From contig RXOD01005511.1 in assembly GCA_005223375.1 (NCBI GenBank), positions 1 through 13,679 of the forward strand: DNA of 13,679 nucleotides, read 5' to 3'. The notes under the pieces were generated by a model, which saw nothing but the letters and a program-made list of their open reading frames with translations, was not told the origin of the DNA and did no database searches. This DNA comes from Amoebophrya sp. AT5.2 (lineage: Eukaryota > Sar > Dinophyceae > Syndiniales > Amoebophryaceae). The translations under genes were made by a program, and so were the position numbers. Below, in pieces: positions 1 to 8,058 of this stretch (position 1 is the stretch's first letter; every line of letters begins with the position of its first letter).

Positions 1-896
1 CAGCGCGCGGCAGCTCTTTCCGGGGTTCGCACTGCTCGCGCGGTGCGAGAACGAGCATGAGAGACGGCGAAACTTGAAAGAACTATACCCGCAACTTATC
101 AAGCGGCTGGGCGCCTTATGGCGCCCGGCTTCGCGCGTATTAGATAGAGGTATGCGATGATGATCCACCCTCTAACAAAGGCATCTCGTTCGTGCTCGCG
201 ACCATGGAGAACACGGGGGCGTCGGACTTCGCGAACCACGAGCGCAAAATCAACTGGCTCGACCTCTGCGACGTGGACGGCGAGCTCCCCAACAAGATTC
301 TCGCCGGCGTCGCCCCGCTGATGACCGTGCAGCTGACGAAACTGCAGCGGGGCGGGTGCGCGCTGGGCGTAGTGGTGTCGCAGGTGGTCACCGACCACGG
401 CGGGCTGCAGCTGCTGATGCGCGACTGGAGCCGGCTGTACCAGGACCCGCTCGCCGAGATTCCGATCACCCCGCCCGTGCCCGAGTGCTTCTTCGGCCCC
501 AACCAGAACGACGCGGAGGTGAGCAGGTTGATGAAAACCCTTGGGCTGATGCGACTCGAAAAAGACCTGAGCAAGCAGCTGATCCAGGACGCCAAGATCG
601 GTTTGTCGCTCATCGGGCAGAGACTGGCCACGCGCTGCCGGGAGCGCCCGGACCATGTGAAATTGTCGTTCACCAAGTTCCAAAAAGAACTGCTCCTGCA
701 CGCAGCGGAGCACGACGAGGAAATCGACCACGCGGTGTCGGTAAACGAAGCAGTGATGGTGTACGTGTGGGGACTACTGCTGGACACGGTGCAGTTTCCC
801 GAAGAAGCGAAGGAGTTTCTGAGTCTGCTGATGCAGGTGGACCCACGAGGAAATGTGCCGGAACACGAAGTGGCAGCGAGGGTAGTTTCATACTGA
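1..896 (+). CDS. BAHD/HXXXD-type acyltransferase-like protein, 5'-partial
   Basis: This gene resembles the N-terminal half of BAHD (transferase family) enzymes, which move acyl groups from acyl-CoA to alcohols or amines. It is open from base 2 (SARQLFPGF...). It passes a putative 31-nt intron (150-180) to give RPASRVLDRGISFVLA, like the AGR..GI.F stretch of the family. It then shows PLMTVQLTKLQRGGCALG, the active-site region SQVVTDHGG (378-404), a VSVNEAVMVYVWG helix like the family's 'S..DAL.A..W', and LMQVDPRGNV (829-858) like the 'VD.R' motif. The catalytic His of HXXXD is Gln (codon 381-383); the Asp (393-395) is kept. The DFGWG motif and C-terminal half are missing here: the frame stops at 896, or an intron starts at a GT near 853-885. 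The true start lies outside the window. Family call is from motif pattern only; activity is doubtful. Confidence 0.6.
150..180 (+). other. putative 31-nt GT-AG micro-intron
   Basis: The frame open from base 2 and the frame carrying the acyltransferase motifs differ. Removing 150-180, which begins GTATGC and ends CAAAG, joins them in frame (codon 149+181-182 = Gly) and gives DRGISFVLA, matching the family pattern. Both ends are canonical, but 31 nt is extremely short for an intron. A 1-nt assembly error or real frameshift would look the same. Confidence 0.45.
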
Positions 897-930
897 AGTC
901 GATGCACCCTCTTAGTACTGAAGTCGATGC
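891..930. repeat. 15-bp direct repeat at the end of the acyltransferase ORF
   Basis: The 15-mer tactgaagtcgatgc occurs exactly at 891-905 and 916-930, separated by 10 bases. The first copy contains the TGA that closes the acyltransferase-like frame, so the repeat sits precisely where homology to the family is lost. Confidence 0.9.
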
Positions 931-1416
931 TGGTGCAGGAGAAAAAGGCATGCCCTTGGCCGATGCGCTCCTTGTTTATTTTTCAGAAATGATTAAAAGT
1001 CGAAAAGCAAAAGGCGTGGATCCGACTCCGATATCGGCAACCAATCGGCGAAGCTCTCTGATAAGTATCCAAACACAACAGACCTTCGGCAACTGTTCTG
1101 TGTCGATGTCTATTCCGGTGAACATGCGGGGGTCGATTTCGACCGTGACGACCTCGGTGCACTTCGCCTCGCAGAAGTCCCTAAAAGCCGACCGCATCTC
1201 CGCATTGGTGAAGCTGGACACCAGCATCTTTCCGGATTCGGAGGACAACCAGGTCCTCTTCAATCCCACGGTCTCCACCGAGAACACCGGATGCATTGGG
1301 GAATGGTTCTTCTTCTTGTTTTCATTTATTTTTGTTCACAAGTAGTTACTCCCAAAAATTCCAATTCCAAAAAAAAAAAAGATCACAGGGTGTACACGCC
1401 GCCGCTGCTCGCGTGG
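897..1416. other. gene-poor stretch between two coding blocks
   Basis: Apart from the ambiguous coding-like block there is no supported gene. It holds the second copy of the 15-bp direct repeat, an A/T-rich run with an oligo-A tract (about 1368-1380), and at 1384-1416 a 33-bp sequence that recurs at 1973-2005 with two mismatches. Because that 33-mer is the 3' part of the repeat element further right, 1384-1416 probably marks the end of another, more eroded copy. Confidence 0.5.
976..1296 (-). other. coding-like block, strand ambiguous
   Basis: About 1080-1296 has strong G/C bias at one codon position. That position is the wobble base both in a minus-strand frame (from the ATG at 1296, reading VFSVETVGLKRTWLSS and later CTEVVTVEIDPRMFTG) and in a plus-strand frame (reading TFGNCSVSMSIPVNMRG). 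The minus reading has more G-starting codons and a more ordinary composition with strand-like stretches. The plus reading would be co-oriented with every other gene. A GT follows CCGAAG in the minus reading, where an exon could end. I recognise neither protein. It may be a displaced exon or a fragment of another gene between the acyltransferase-like and membrane-protein exons. Confidence 0.35.
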
Positions 1417-2290
1417 AGAGGCTTCTGGAAAGTGGGCAAAATTCTGTCAATTCTTTGCCAACTACCTATCAGAGCTAAGGCGATGGCAGCGCAGATTCTT
1501 AGGTCGTCGAAAGAGCTCCGATGGCGGTTTGCCATGCATGTTGGGGGCTGGAATGGTTTTCTCCCCATCTTCGGAGGCGGTTTCGATGTTGTTGCGCCGT
1601 AAATCCACATCAACATCGAAAGCGCCTCCGATGGGGAGAGTATCCAATAAATCCACAACCACAGGGTGTACTATGCTAATGGGAGCTCTGGCTTTCTTAC
1701 AAATCTATAACGATAATTTTATGCTAATGGGAGCGAATCCGTCTCAACGGTCGGGACGCTGATGATGTTCCTCCTCCCCGCCTTCTTCGCCGGAGACTTC
1801 CGCTGGCCGGTGGTGGTGCTGTTCGTGATGGCACTCTTGAACGGGCTGGGGGCCGTGGTCATGCTCCTGCAAGCGGCGTCCGTGCTGCCGAACCCGCCGG
1901 TTTTCTCCCCATCGGAGGCGCTTTCGATGTCCTTACGCCGTATAATAAGTTAGTATCCAATAAATCCACAACCACAGGGTGTACACGCCGCCGCTACTTG
2001 CGTGGGAGCAGGCGTCGCAGGCGGCGACGTTCGGCGCGCCTCTGGTTCGGTGCGAGGAGGGCTACACGGGCGAGGCGGTGAAGGTCTGTATGCGCGTGGA
2101 CGGTGGCTTGGAAGTGTATCTGACCAGAATGGATCGGGCCTACTTCAACGGGTGGCCAGAAACGCTGGCGAAGTTCCCCTACAAAGGCGTCTTCGTAGAC
2201 GAGGTGCTGCGCCGACACGAATCCAGGTGCCGAAAAATCCGACCGCCAAGAAGGAGCGCATTCAACTTCGCCATGGGCATGGTGGAATGA
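1417..2290 (+). CDS. membrane-associated protein of unknown function, spliced exons
   Basis: Three coding blocks join in one frame. Block 1, about 1417-1556, reads RGFWKVGKILS and later MAAQILRSSKELRWRFAMHVGG. Block 2, 1731-1899, carries FLLPAFFAG, DFRWP and VVVLFVMALLNGLGAVVMLL, that is one long or two short membrane segments. Block 3, about 1991 or 2006 to the TGA at 2288-2290, carries VKVCMRVDGGLEVYLTRMDR and FPYKGVFVDEVL, then a basic tail. GC-rich wobble positions support all three. The first junction is in frame when 1557-1730 is removed at the repeated AATGG (WNG|SES); the second when 1900-1990 or 1900-2005 is removed. 'DGGLEVYL' resembles the C-terminal BAHD segment, so this may be the far end of the upstream acyltransferase-like gene, but the membrane segments are not typical of that family. 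The 5' end is not defined. Confidence 0.45.
1560..1639. repeat. foldback inverted repeat inside element X
   Basis: The left arm, 1560-1591 (tctccccatcttcggaggcg...), is the reverse complement of the right arm, 1611-1639 (...cgcctccgatggggaga), except for a 3-nt insertion and one mismatch. The loop is 1592-1610. The right arm, inverted, matches 1904-1930 of the second element more exactly than it matches its own left arm, so the hairpin likely arose from two element copies in opposite orientation. Confidence 0.85.
1639..1671 (+). repeat. 33-bp repeat copy 1
   Basis: An exact 33-nt copy of 1952-1984, starting agtatccaataaatcc and ending cacagggtgtac. In both places it follows a TTTTCTCC...GCCGTA segment, so it is the 3' portion of a shared element. 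Confidence 0.9.
1901..2005 (+). mobile_element. introner-like element Y
   Basis: Second copy of the element family. It has the TTTTCTCCCCATCGG head (1901-1943), the 33-mer (1952-1984), and a 3' part matching 1384-1416 (1973-2005, 31 of 33 identical). It separates the hydrophobic exon from the next coding block. The GT at 1900 and the CACAG at 1977 would form a canonical intron but give the wrong phase. Splicing at the repeated CGCCG (1895-1899 and 1986-1990), or removing everything to 2005, keeps the frame. The exact boundary is therefore unresolved. Confidence 0.5.
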
Positions 2291-3064
2291 AAATGCATTT
2301 ACATTTACTACATACTGTTAATTATTTACTAGTGGTTTCGTCTAGTTCTAGTTCTAGTTGTAGCTATTAGGAGTAGCTCCTTCGTTGTGATTTTTGTGAT
2401 TCGATGCGGAGAGCCTAGGTCCGGGGAAGGTGCGGTGGCTAGAAGAAACAAACTGACGACGTCGATGAGTTTGCTTAAGTATAGTATGCGGAAAAATTAA
2501 TTACGCAATCACCATAATTCATTATTGAAAGCTACTGGGAAAAAAAAGATGTGTAACGACGCCTGAAAATGAGAATGAAGCGTAAACCCAACCATGATGA
2601 CACATCGATGATCCTAGCAAAACAAAGTACTTCTAGCTTCTTGTTCTTCAATTAGTTCCTGGTTGTGTGATATGGTTTTGGCTGATGATGTCGGCTAGAG
2701 ACGAATCCGCGCGGATGAAACTACTGCAAATATACACTCGCTCATCGAAATTGAACCTCGTCAGCGCTGTTCTTTCTCTCGAGTGTAAAATGTGTCTGAT
2801 GATCGATTGTCGAGGGGGAGTTGGATCGGAGAGAGGCGAGCGCGGGAGGCAAGAGGGTTCAAACGTGCGCAGCAGTTCGTGCTTCGAGAGGGCCTGCAAA
2901 TCGCTGTAAAAAGTAATACATCTAAAAAACTAGGCTCCTGGCGATCTTTCACATTCATTTCTTTACTTCATCTCTCTCGTCTCTACTCTCGGCTCGAATC
3001 GAAATCTAGTACCTCTAGTGCTTCGTAGCTTCTCGCCTATCGATCGCCGATTGGACGTCTGATC
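2291..3064. other. non-coding: 3' region of upstream gene and kinesin 5' region
   Basis: There is no convincing gene. It is AT-richer than the flanking genes, with a short ctagtt microsatellite (about 2341-2362). A pyrimidine-rich tract at about 2945-2995 is followed by TAG at 3007-3009 and 3026-3028, which could serve as a trans- or cis-splice acceptor for the kinesin mRNA. Short ORFs on both strands at 2648-2958 lack codon bias and start context, and I do not call them. Confidence 0.6.
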
Positions 3065-6000
3065 ATGAGCGGCCCCACCCCGAGCCTCGGGTCTCTGTCG
3101 GGGCAGAACATCCGCATCTGCTGTCGCATCCGCCCCGTCGCGATTGGCGTTGAGGAGGAGACCTCCGGCACCGTTGTCTACCAGCACTCCCACAAATCCC
3201 TGCACTTGTTGGACCCGCGGCACAAGGGCGTGTCGCGGGAGTTTGCCTTCGACAGAGTGTACTGCCAGGAGCACACAGAGGAGGTGTTCCGCGAGGAGAT
3301 CTGCGACCACATACCCGGGCTGTTTTCCGGGAACCACCTCACCGTCTTCGCGCATGGCGCCAGCGGGAGCGGCAAGACCTTCACGATGGAGGGCGCGGAG
3401 CCTCCCGGGGACTACGGCGGGCTGGGCATCACGCCCCAGTCGGTCGCGATGATCTTCTGGCACATGGAGCACCAACTGTCAGAGGCGGAGCGGGAGCTGT
3501 TCGAGGTGAAATTCAGCCTGTACGAAATCTACTGCGAAAAGGTGCGGGACCTGCTGCAGGATGTTGGTGGCTGTAACAAAGACAATCTGCCGGTCTGGGG
3601 AGCGGGAGGCGAAAGTCTTCCCACGAAGTACGACCTGGCCGACCTGCCCATTCAGAATTAGGAAATCAAAAAAATGCATCCGATTAGATCTAGCATCTTG
3701 TATAGAATTACTTATACAAAACGGCCGTCCGCCGATATCATTTGACCCGGTTTTATTGGGCAAGTCTCTGCTGGCATTGTTGGGCCGCCGCCATGGAAAA
3801 GCCCTGAAGTGCCTACCCGAGTTGGTAAATTGCAGCGACTCAGACTTCGCTACCCAAGCCGTTCCCTTCCCGCGACAGGGCTCTGCCTGCTCTCGCTTCC
3901 TCCCGTCGTCGCTTGTTCCCAGCAGATTCGCGCCAGCTGTTGCACCGGGCTTCCAGCAGCTTCCTCCCTTGCAACTAAGAACCCCGACACACATGGGTAC
4001 CCCGGCCTCAGTCGGACCGTCGACGCTTCTCAGAACAAGCGAATGCATTTTGTTATACGAGTACCTCTAACACAAGGATCTCTCCGGGTTCGAGATCATT
4101 CCGGACCTGAAGGAAATTAGCATTAGCTCCGTGGACGAGTTTTGGAAATTGTACCAAAAGCGGATCAAGCTCCGGAAGAAGGGCCGCACCCTCTTGAACG
4201 AAGAGAGCAGCCGCTCACACGCCTTCTGTTAAGGGCTATGAATGATTTAAACTCAGAGGTTGAATAATAGGTTCAGGCTCACGCTTGGTTGTTGGGGTTG
4301 CTGTAGTAGAGATTCTTCTTCAGAAACTAGGGGATTGGCAGAGTTCTCACTGAGGGATTCCCTTGCCCTCGGGGAAAAGCCTGCGGCCTCCTGTGTCGAT
4401 GGTTCCACTTGTCGATGGTTGTTTGCACCCCTGCATACTCTGCAGCAATAGGAGCAGCAAGCTGGCGAGTGCCGGTGCCCCGCAACTCGACGATCGTGGG
4501 GTGATGACCAAATGGGCGATCGACGGAAGAAACGCTCTGATAACGGCGAAGCCTAAACCTGAAGCGCCGGGCCTCTGTTTTTTCAGCCTGTAATTCTGCG
4601 TCGTGAAGGTGGTGAAGAAAGACGCTCCTGTTCAAAATTCCAATGACAAATCGGAGGTTGGGGGAACGGGAAATGCAGCAAATACAAACGCTAATGTAGG
4701 AATCATGCAGCGGAAGCCAAGCGGGGTGAGCTCGATGACGTTCCACGAACGGCCGCGGCCGCCGCAGACGGGGCGGCTGTTTTTGGTAGACCTAGCGGGC
4801 TGCGAGGACAACCGGATGAGCGGGAACAGTGGGGTGAGGATGCTGGAGAGCCAGGCGATCAACGACACTTATCTCGCCTTGGTCAAGGTCTTCCACGCGC
4901 TCAAACAAAAGCAAAAACTCAGCGCCTTCTGCCGAGACGCAAAGCTCACCAGGCTGCTGCGCGCGGCGCTGGAATCAAAAAAAAGCCCCTGCCTCGTGCT
5001 GATCACGGTACAGTGGATTTCGGTCTTTCATATGGATTTGGATTGATCGATGTAGTTTTTGTGAAGGACTACTGTACATACTGGTCGAAGGGCTGTTTGC
5101 TTGGTACATACTGGACTTTAGTGCAGTCGAAGGGCTGTTGTCTCGCTTTCTCGCATCGGGCTTGGATCGATTAAAACTTTGCAGCCTTGGAAGTAGTTTT
5201 GTGGAAGGAATAAAGAAATTGGATCCGCCTCCGCCAATCGGACAGGTGTCGCCCTCCCGGTTTCGTTTTCAGGCGACTTTGAACACATTTCAGTACTTGC
5301 AGCTGAACGGCACCCCCCTGCAAGTGCAACCGAACCCCGGCGTCGAGGTGCCACCCCTCCCGCTACAAAACGCCGGTGTTCGTAAAATCGTTTTTCCGGA
5401 AAATAAGCGGCAGTTCTCCGCGCGCGACAACCGGTCCTATTCCGCGCGGCTGCATCCCCCGGGTGGCACTACCACTACCACTGCTACCACTCCTCCTCAC
5501 GGACCATCGGCCGGCACATTAATCTCTGGAACCATCGCGCCGCCCCCCAATAAGATCTCGTCTCTGCGGCCGTCCCATTCCGCGCGCCGCATCCGGCCGC
5601 CGCCTTCCGCCCCGGTACAAGGCCGGCAGAAGGCCGGCGTCAACGTGCGGGCGAGCGCAGAGGACCTGCGGCAGCTGGCGGCGCGGAGCGCGCACGTGTT
5701 TGCGGCGGCGAAGAACAAGTCTGCCTCCGCGCAGTCCGCCCGCCCGGGAAATAAGTCGCGGAGTTTTGCAGCTGCTTCGCACCAAGCCTTCCTCGCGGAC
5801 GATATAAACTACAAAGGAACCTCCACAAAGGACGAAGTAGGTTTGGGAAACGACGAAATAAACTCCGAGGACGTCTTGGACGAACTGGACGAGGACTGGA
5901 AAAACGCGCGGAGCATAGAAGTAGAAGAGTACGAAGCCTTCAATGGCGGATTCCGGCAATCGGCCGCGAGTCGGAGAGCAGAAGAACCTGCAGCGGTCGG

Positions 6001-7453
6001 AGGGGGCAGCGACGAGAACGATCGGAGAATCGATCAGGGGGCCGCCGACGTCAGACTCACCTTCGCAGACCGCGTTGCGAAGGCGGAGTCCCTGAGAGCG
6101 GAACCAGGAGAGCGAGGAAGAGCGGGGAGCCTGGGATCTGGAGAGCAAGCAAAGCGAAAGCCGGAGCCCGGGACGGGCGGGAAAGCAGAAGCAATGAAGG
6201 GTGCCGCAGGAAGTTCAAGTTTTCCGCTTCCTTCGTCGGGTGAAGTAGAGAAGCAGAAACTTTCGGGGGAAAAGAATTTTCGGGGGCCTTCGCCGTCGCG
6301 CGGATGCAAAAACAGCAGGGAGCCCGGGGAGCGGAACAGCACGGAAACCGAGAAAAATGGGGGTGGCGACCAAGCACAAGTCGGTGAGGACCACGACCAC
6401 CCCGATAATTCTAAGCAGATGTTGCCGCCGATAAAGAGCGTTGGAGGAGAGCCAGAGACTACCGAGGTAGAGAGCCCCGTGACCACCACGCCGAAGAACT
6501 GGTCGATGGCGAACAATTTTCCCTCGCGCCCGTCCTCCGCGGGAGCTCCTGCTGCGCCTTCGTCTCCCCGCGTGCAAAAGTTTCTGCAAGAGCGCAGTCC
6601 GCAGCTCCTCGCCCGCGCAGCGCAGCTGCAGCAGCTGCAGCAGGAGTACGTCAGGCCCCCGCCAGACGTGGAGCCTGCTGGTGAATGTGACCAGCCTCGC
6701 CCAAGTCCTCTCCCTGCGCCGTCTTCCCCCTCCGAGGGTCGTGAGGGCGCGATGGACCCCACTTCGACCAGTACGTCCAGCAGAACGAGCTCGCGGAACC
6801 ACAGCAGCGTCGGCACGTCGGAAGCGTACTCGGAGGATTTTAACACGAATACTAGTCCGGACGATCAGGATTCGACCACCTCCTCCGACCACTCAAAACC
6901 GAAAATCGACTCGGAGAGGACGACGGCCGACTCCTGGCAGAGGTCCGTGGAGGAGGTAGGCCGCAACCTCGGGCAAATCGCGGCGTTGCGCGGCGAGAAG
7001 CGAAAGGTGGGGGCGGGAGAAGCTGCTGAGGTGGGGGCTGGACAAAGCACAAGTAGCACAAATAAAGGCCATGGTGCCCAAACAGTAGCTGCAGTAGGTG
7101 GAGGTGACGTGGATGAGAAAGCCAATGCAGCGACGAAAACAACAACGACGAAAACAACGACGACGAAAACCGCAACGAGCCAGGAAACAGTGCGCGAAAA
7201 CAGGGAGCGGTTGGAGCGTGGTCTCACAGAACAGAAGCCAAGCAAAATCGGAAAACCAAGTATGAATGCGAAAGCTTGGAGCGGCATGACGAAAGGAAAC
7301 CAGCCATCGCAAGAAATTCTGAATGGGATGCGGAGTTGCCTGCGGCCCCCCAGCAACATCCGGAAAGTGGGTGGGCCCAAAACATCGGATGACCTGAGCA
7401 CGACGAAGATCGTCCGGAACTACTTCCCAGCACAGGACAAGCTGGAAATCTAA
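3065..7453 (+). CDS. divergent kinesin motor protein with long disordered tail (4 exons)
   Basis: Kinesins are ATP-driven microtubule motors. Model: exons 3065-3657, 4076-4228, 4599-5007 and 5246-7453, giving 1120 residues and a TGA-free frame to the TAA at 7451-7453. The motor is at the N-terminus, residues about 15-405: NIRICCRIRP, P-loop GASGSGKT (98-105), switch I NEESSRSH (239-246), switch II DLAGCE (313-318; Ser to Cys in the usual DLAGSE), RDAKLTRLL (361-369), and a final VSPS...ATLNTFQYL (386-403). An insert of about 50 residues rich in Asn, Gly and Pro precedes switch II. The P-loop has Ala-Ser where Gln-Thr is usual. Residues about 406-1120 are low complexity (Pro, Ser, Glu, Lys), with a short Gln/Leu-rich helix (LLARAAQLQQLQQEY) and a Thr/Lys repeat. 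No FHA, PH or long coiled coil is seen, so I cannot assign a subfamily. ATG 3065 is the first after the pyrimidine tract. Confidence 0.88.
3658..4075 (+). mobile_element. kinesin intron 1, non-canonical, with internal terminal-type inverted repeats
   Basis: The exon frame ends at TAG 3659-3661 and the next exon is closed upstream by TAA 4068-4070. Joining near 3657/4076 gives LPIQ-KDLSGFEII, correct for a kinesin. There is no GT at the 5' end: the intron starts TTAGG and the element ends CTCTAA before CACAAG. The flanks CAGAA (3653-3657) and CACAA (4071-4075) form a 4-of-5 direct repeat. Near the ends, AAAAAAATGCATCCGATT (about 3668) and AAGCGAATGCATTTTGTT (about 4037) are near-perfect reverse complements. 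The interior holds a long stretch open in one frame, of no recognised identity. Confidence 0.7.
4229..4598 (+). mobile_element. kinesin intron 2, transposon-like, with TTCTG duplication
   Basis: Exact TTCTG repeats at 4224-4228 and 4594-4598 bound the intron. Immediately inside them are TTAAGGGCT (4229-4237) and AGCCTGTAA (4585-4593), inverted repeats matching at 7 of 9 positions. Splicing at the repeat gives SSRSHAF-C-VVKVV, as in kinesins. The GT at 4228 with the conventional acceptor CTGTTTTTTCAG (ending 4585) leaves an in-frame TAA at 4591-4593, so the GT-AG reading fails. Confidence 0.75.
5008..5245 (+). other. kinesin intron 3, canonical GT-AG
   Basis: It starts GTACAG and ends GGACAG, in phase 0, joining LVLIT to VSPSRFRFQATLNTF. 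It contains two paired repeats: gtacatactgg (5074-5084, 5104-5114) and gtcgaagggctgtt (5084-5097, 5126-5139). A second acceptor, TTTTCAG ending at 5272, is also in frame and would drop nine residues (VSPSRFRFQ). The first is preferred because the VSP segment is conserved in kinesins. Confidence 0.8.
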
Positions 7454-8058
7454 CGAGTCACGTTCTTTCACAGTAGGGAAAGGGCTGCAAAATACGGGCA
7501 CAGGAAGCAGTGAGAAAGGGATTAATACAAAAGAGACTGTCCTTCGTTGATGATGTCTGAAGCGATTGATTTTACAGGCAGGGTGCCACAATGAGGTGCG
7601 CCTGCGCCTGTCTGCACAAATGCGTCTTGCGTCGTTTCGTGCTGCTATGTGCAAAAGCAATTCCCTATTCGGTCTCGTGTCTGTGGGTGATGCGTGTTTG
7701 CTCGTGCTCGGTAACAGTAGTTCTGCTCGTGCTCCTCGCTCAGGTCTGCTCGTGCTCGTTAGTTCTCGGTTAGACGGTCGTGGACTCGTTCATTGATTCC
7801 CGCCAGCATTTGTGCCTGTTGTAAATGTAAGCCCAGCTGCATGTTGGCACTTTGTCTTTGTTATGAGCAGGCCCTTCCTTCGTCGTGAACGTCATGCTGA
7901 AATCCACCTCCACCCTCGCTGACATTCCTGACATCGCTCCATAATAAAGTCGAGAACCACGACTACTTTTTCGTAGCTTCGAGTCACCAATTGATTTGCC
8001 GTTGCCCCCTCGGTTTTGCATGTCGCCAGATCAGTGATCATAGGTAATATTTATCTTC
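7454..8058. other. non-coding interval between kinesin and the 471-aa gene
   Basis: There is no supported gene. A 60-codon Cys-rich ORF at 7591-7773 follows a TTTTACAG (7570-7577), but its bias is weak and it overlaps a degenerate gctcgtgctc repeat, seen at about 7699-7760. The segment 8001-8029 is pyrimidine-rich and ends CGCCAG, a plausible splice acceptor for the next mRNA 29 nt ahead of its ATG. Confidence 0.6.
8001..8029 (+). promoter_or_regulatory. pyrimidine tract + CAG, possible (trans-)splice acceptor
   Basis: The segment is rich in C and T and ends TCGCCAG at 8029, 29 nt before the ATG of the 471-aa gene. This spacing suits a spliced-leader acceptor, but no transcript evidence is available. 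Confidence 0.35.

Larger units (their letters stand above)
1557..1730 (+). mobile_element. introner-like element X (174 nt) with 5-bp direct repeats
   Basis: It is bounded by AATGG at 1552-1556 and 1726-1730. Splicing at the repeat joins TGG AAT GG to G AGC GAA in frame, whereas the unspliced sequence hits stops. It starts TTTTCTCCCCATC like the element at 1901. It holds a foldback (1560-1639), the 33-mer shared with 1952-1984, and a 15-bp direct repeat (1672-1686 and 1720-1734, period 48) spanning the 3' edge. The ends are not a simple GT-AG pair giving the right phase. Confidence 0.55.

Noticed and set aside
99..907. Long minus-strand ORFs opposite the acyltransferase-like exon
   Set aside because: They are shadows of the G/C wobble bias of the plus-strand gene; only the plus frame shows family motifs.
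3720..4050. Open frame inside kinesin intron 1 as an extra exon
   Set aside because: It is closed by TAA at 4068 just before the next motor exon, reads as Ser/Pro/Leu-rich sequence without kinesin resemblance, and lies between inverted repeats.
4228..4585. GT-AG reading of kinesin intron 2 (GTTAAG...TTTTTTCAG)
   Set aside because: Although both sites look good, the frame after 4585 meets TAA at 4591-4593 before the conserved motor sequence, so it would truncate the protein.
6034..7660. Several long minus-strand ORFs under the kinesin tail
   Set aside because: The tail is GC-rich and low complexity, which opens antisense frames. They read as Ser/Arg/Pro-rich nonsense, and the plus frame continues directly from the motor domain.
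7591..7773. 60-codon Cys-rich ORF after a TTTTACAG
   Set aside because: Weak codon bias, overlap with a degenerate gctcgtgctc repeat, and no recognisable signal or domain.
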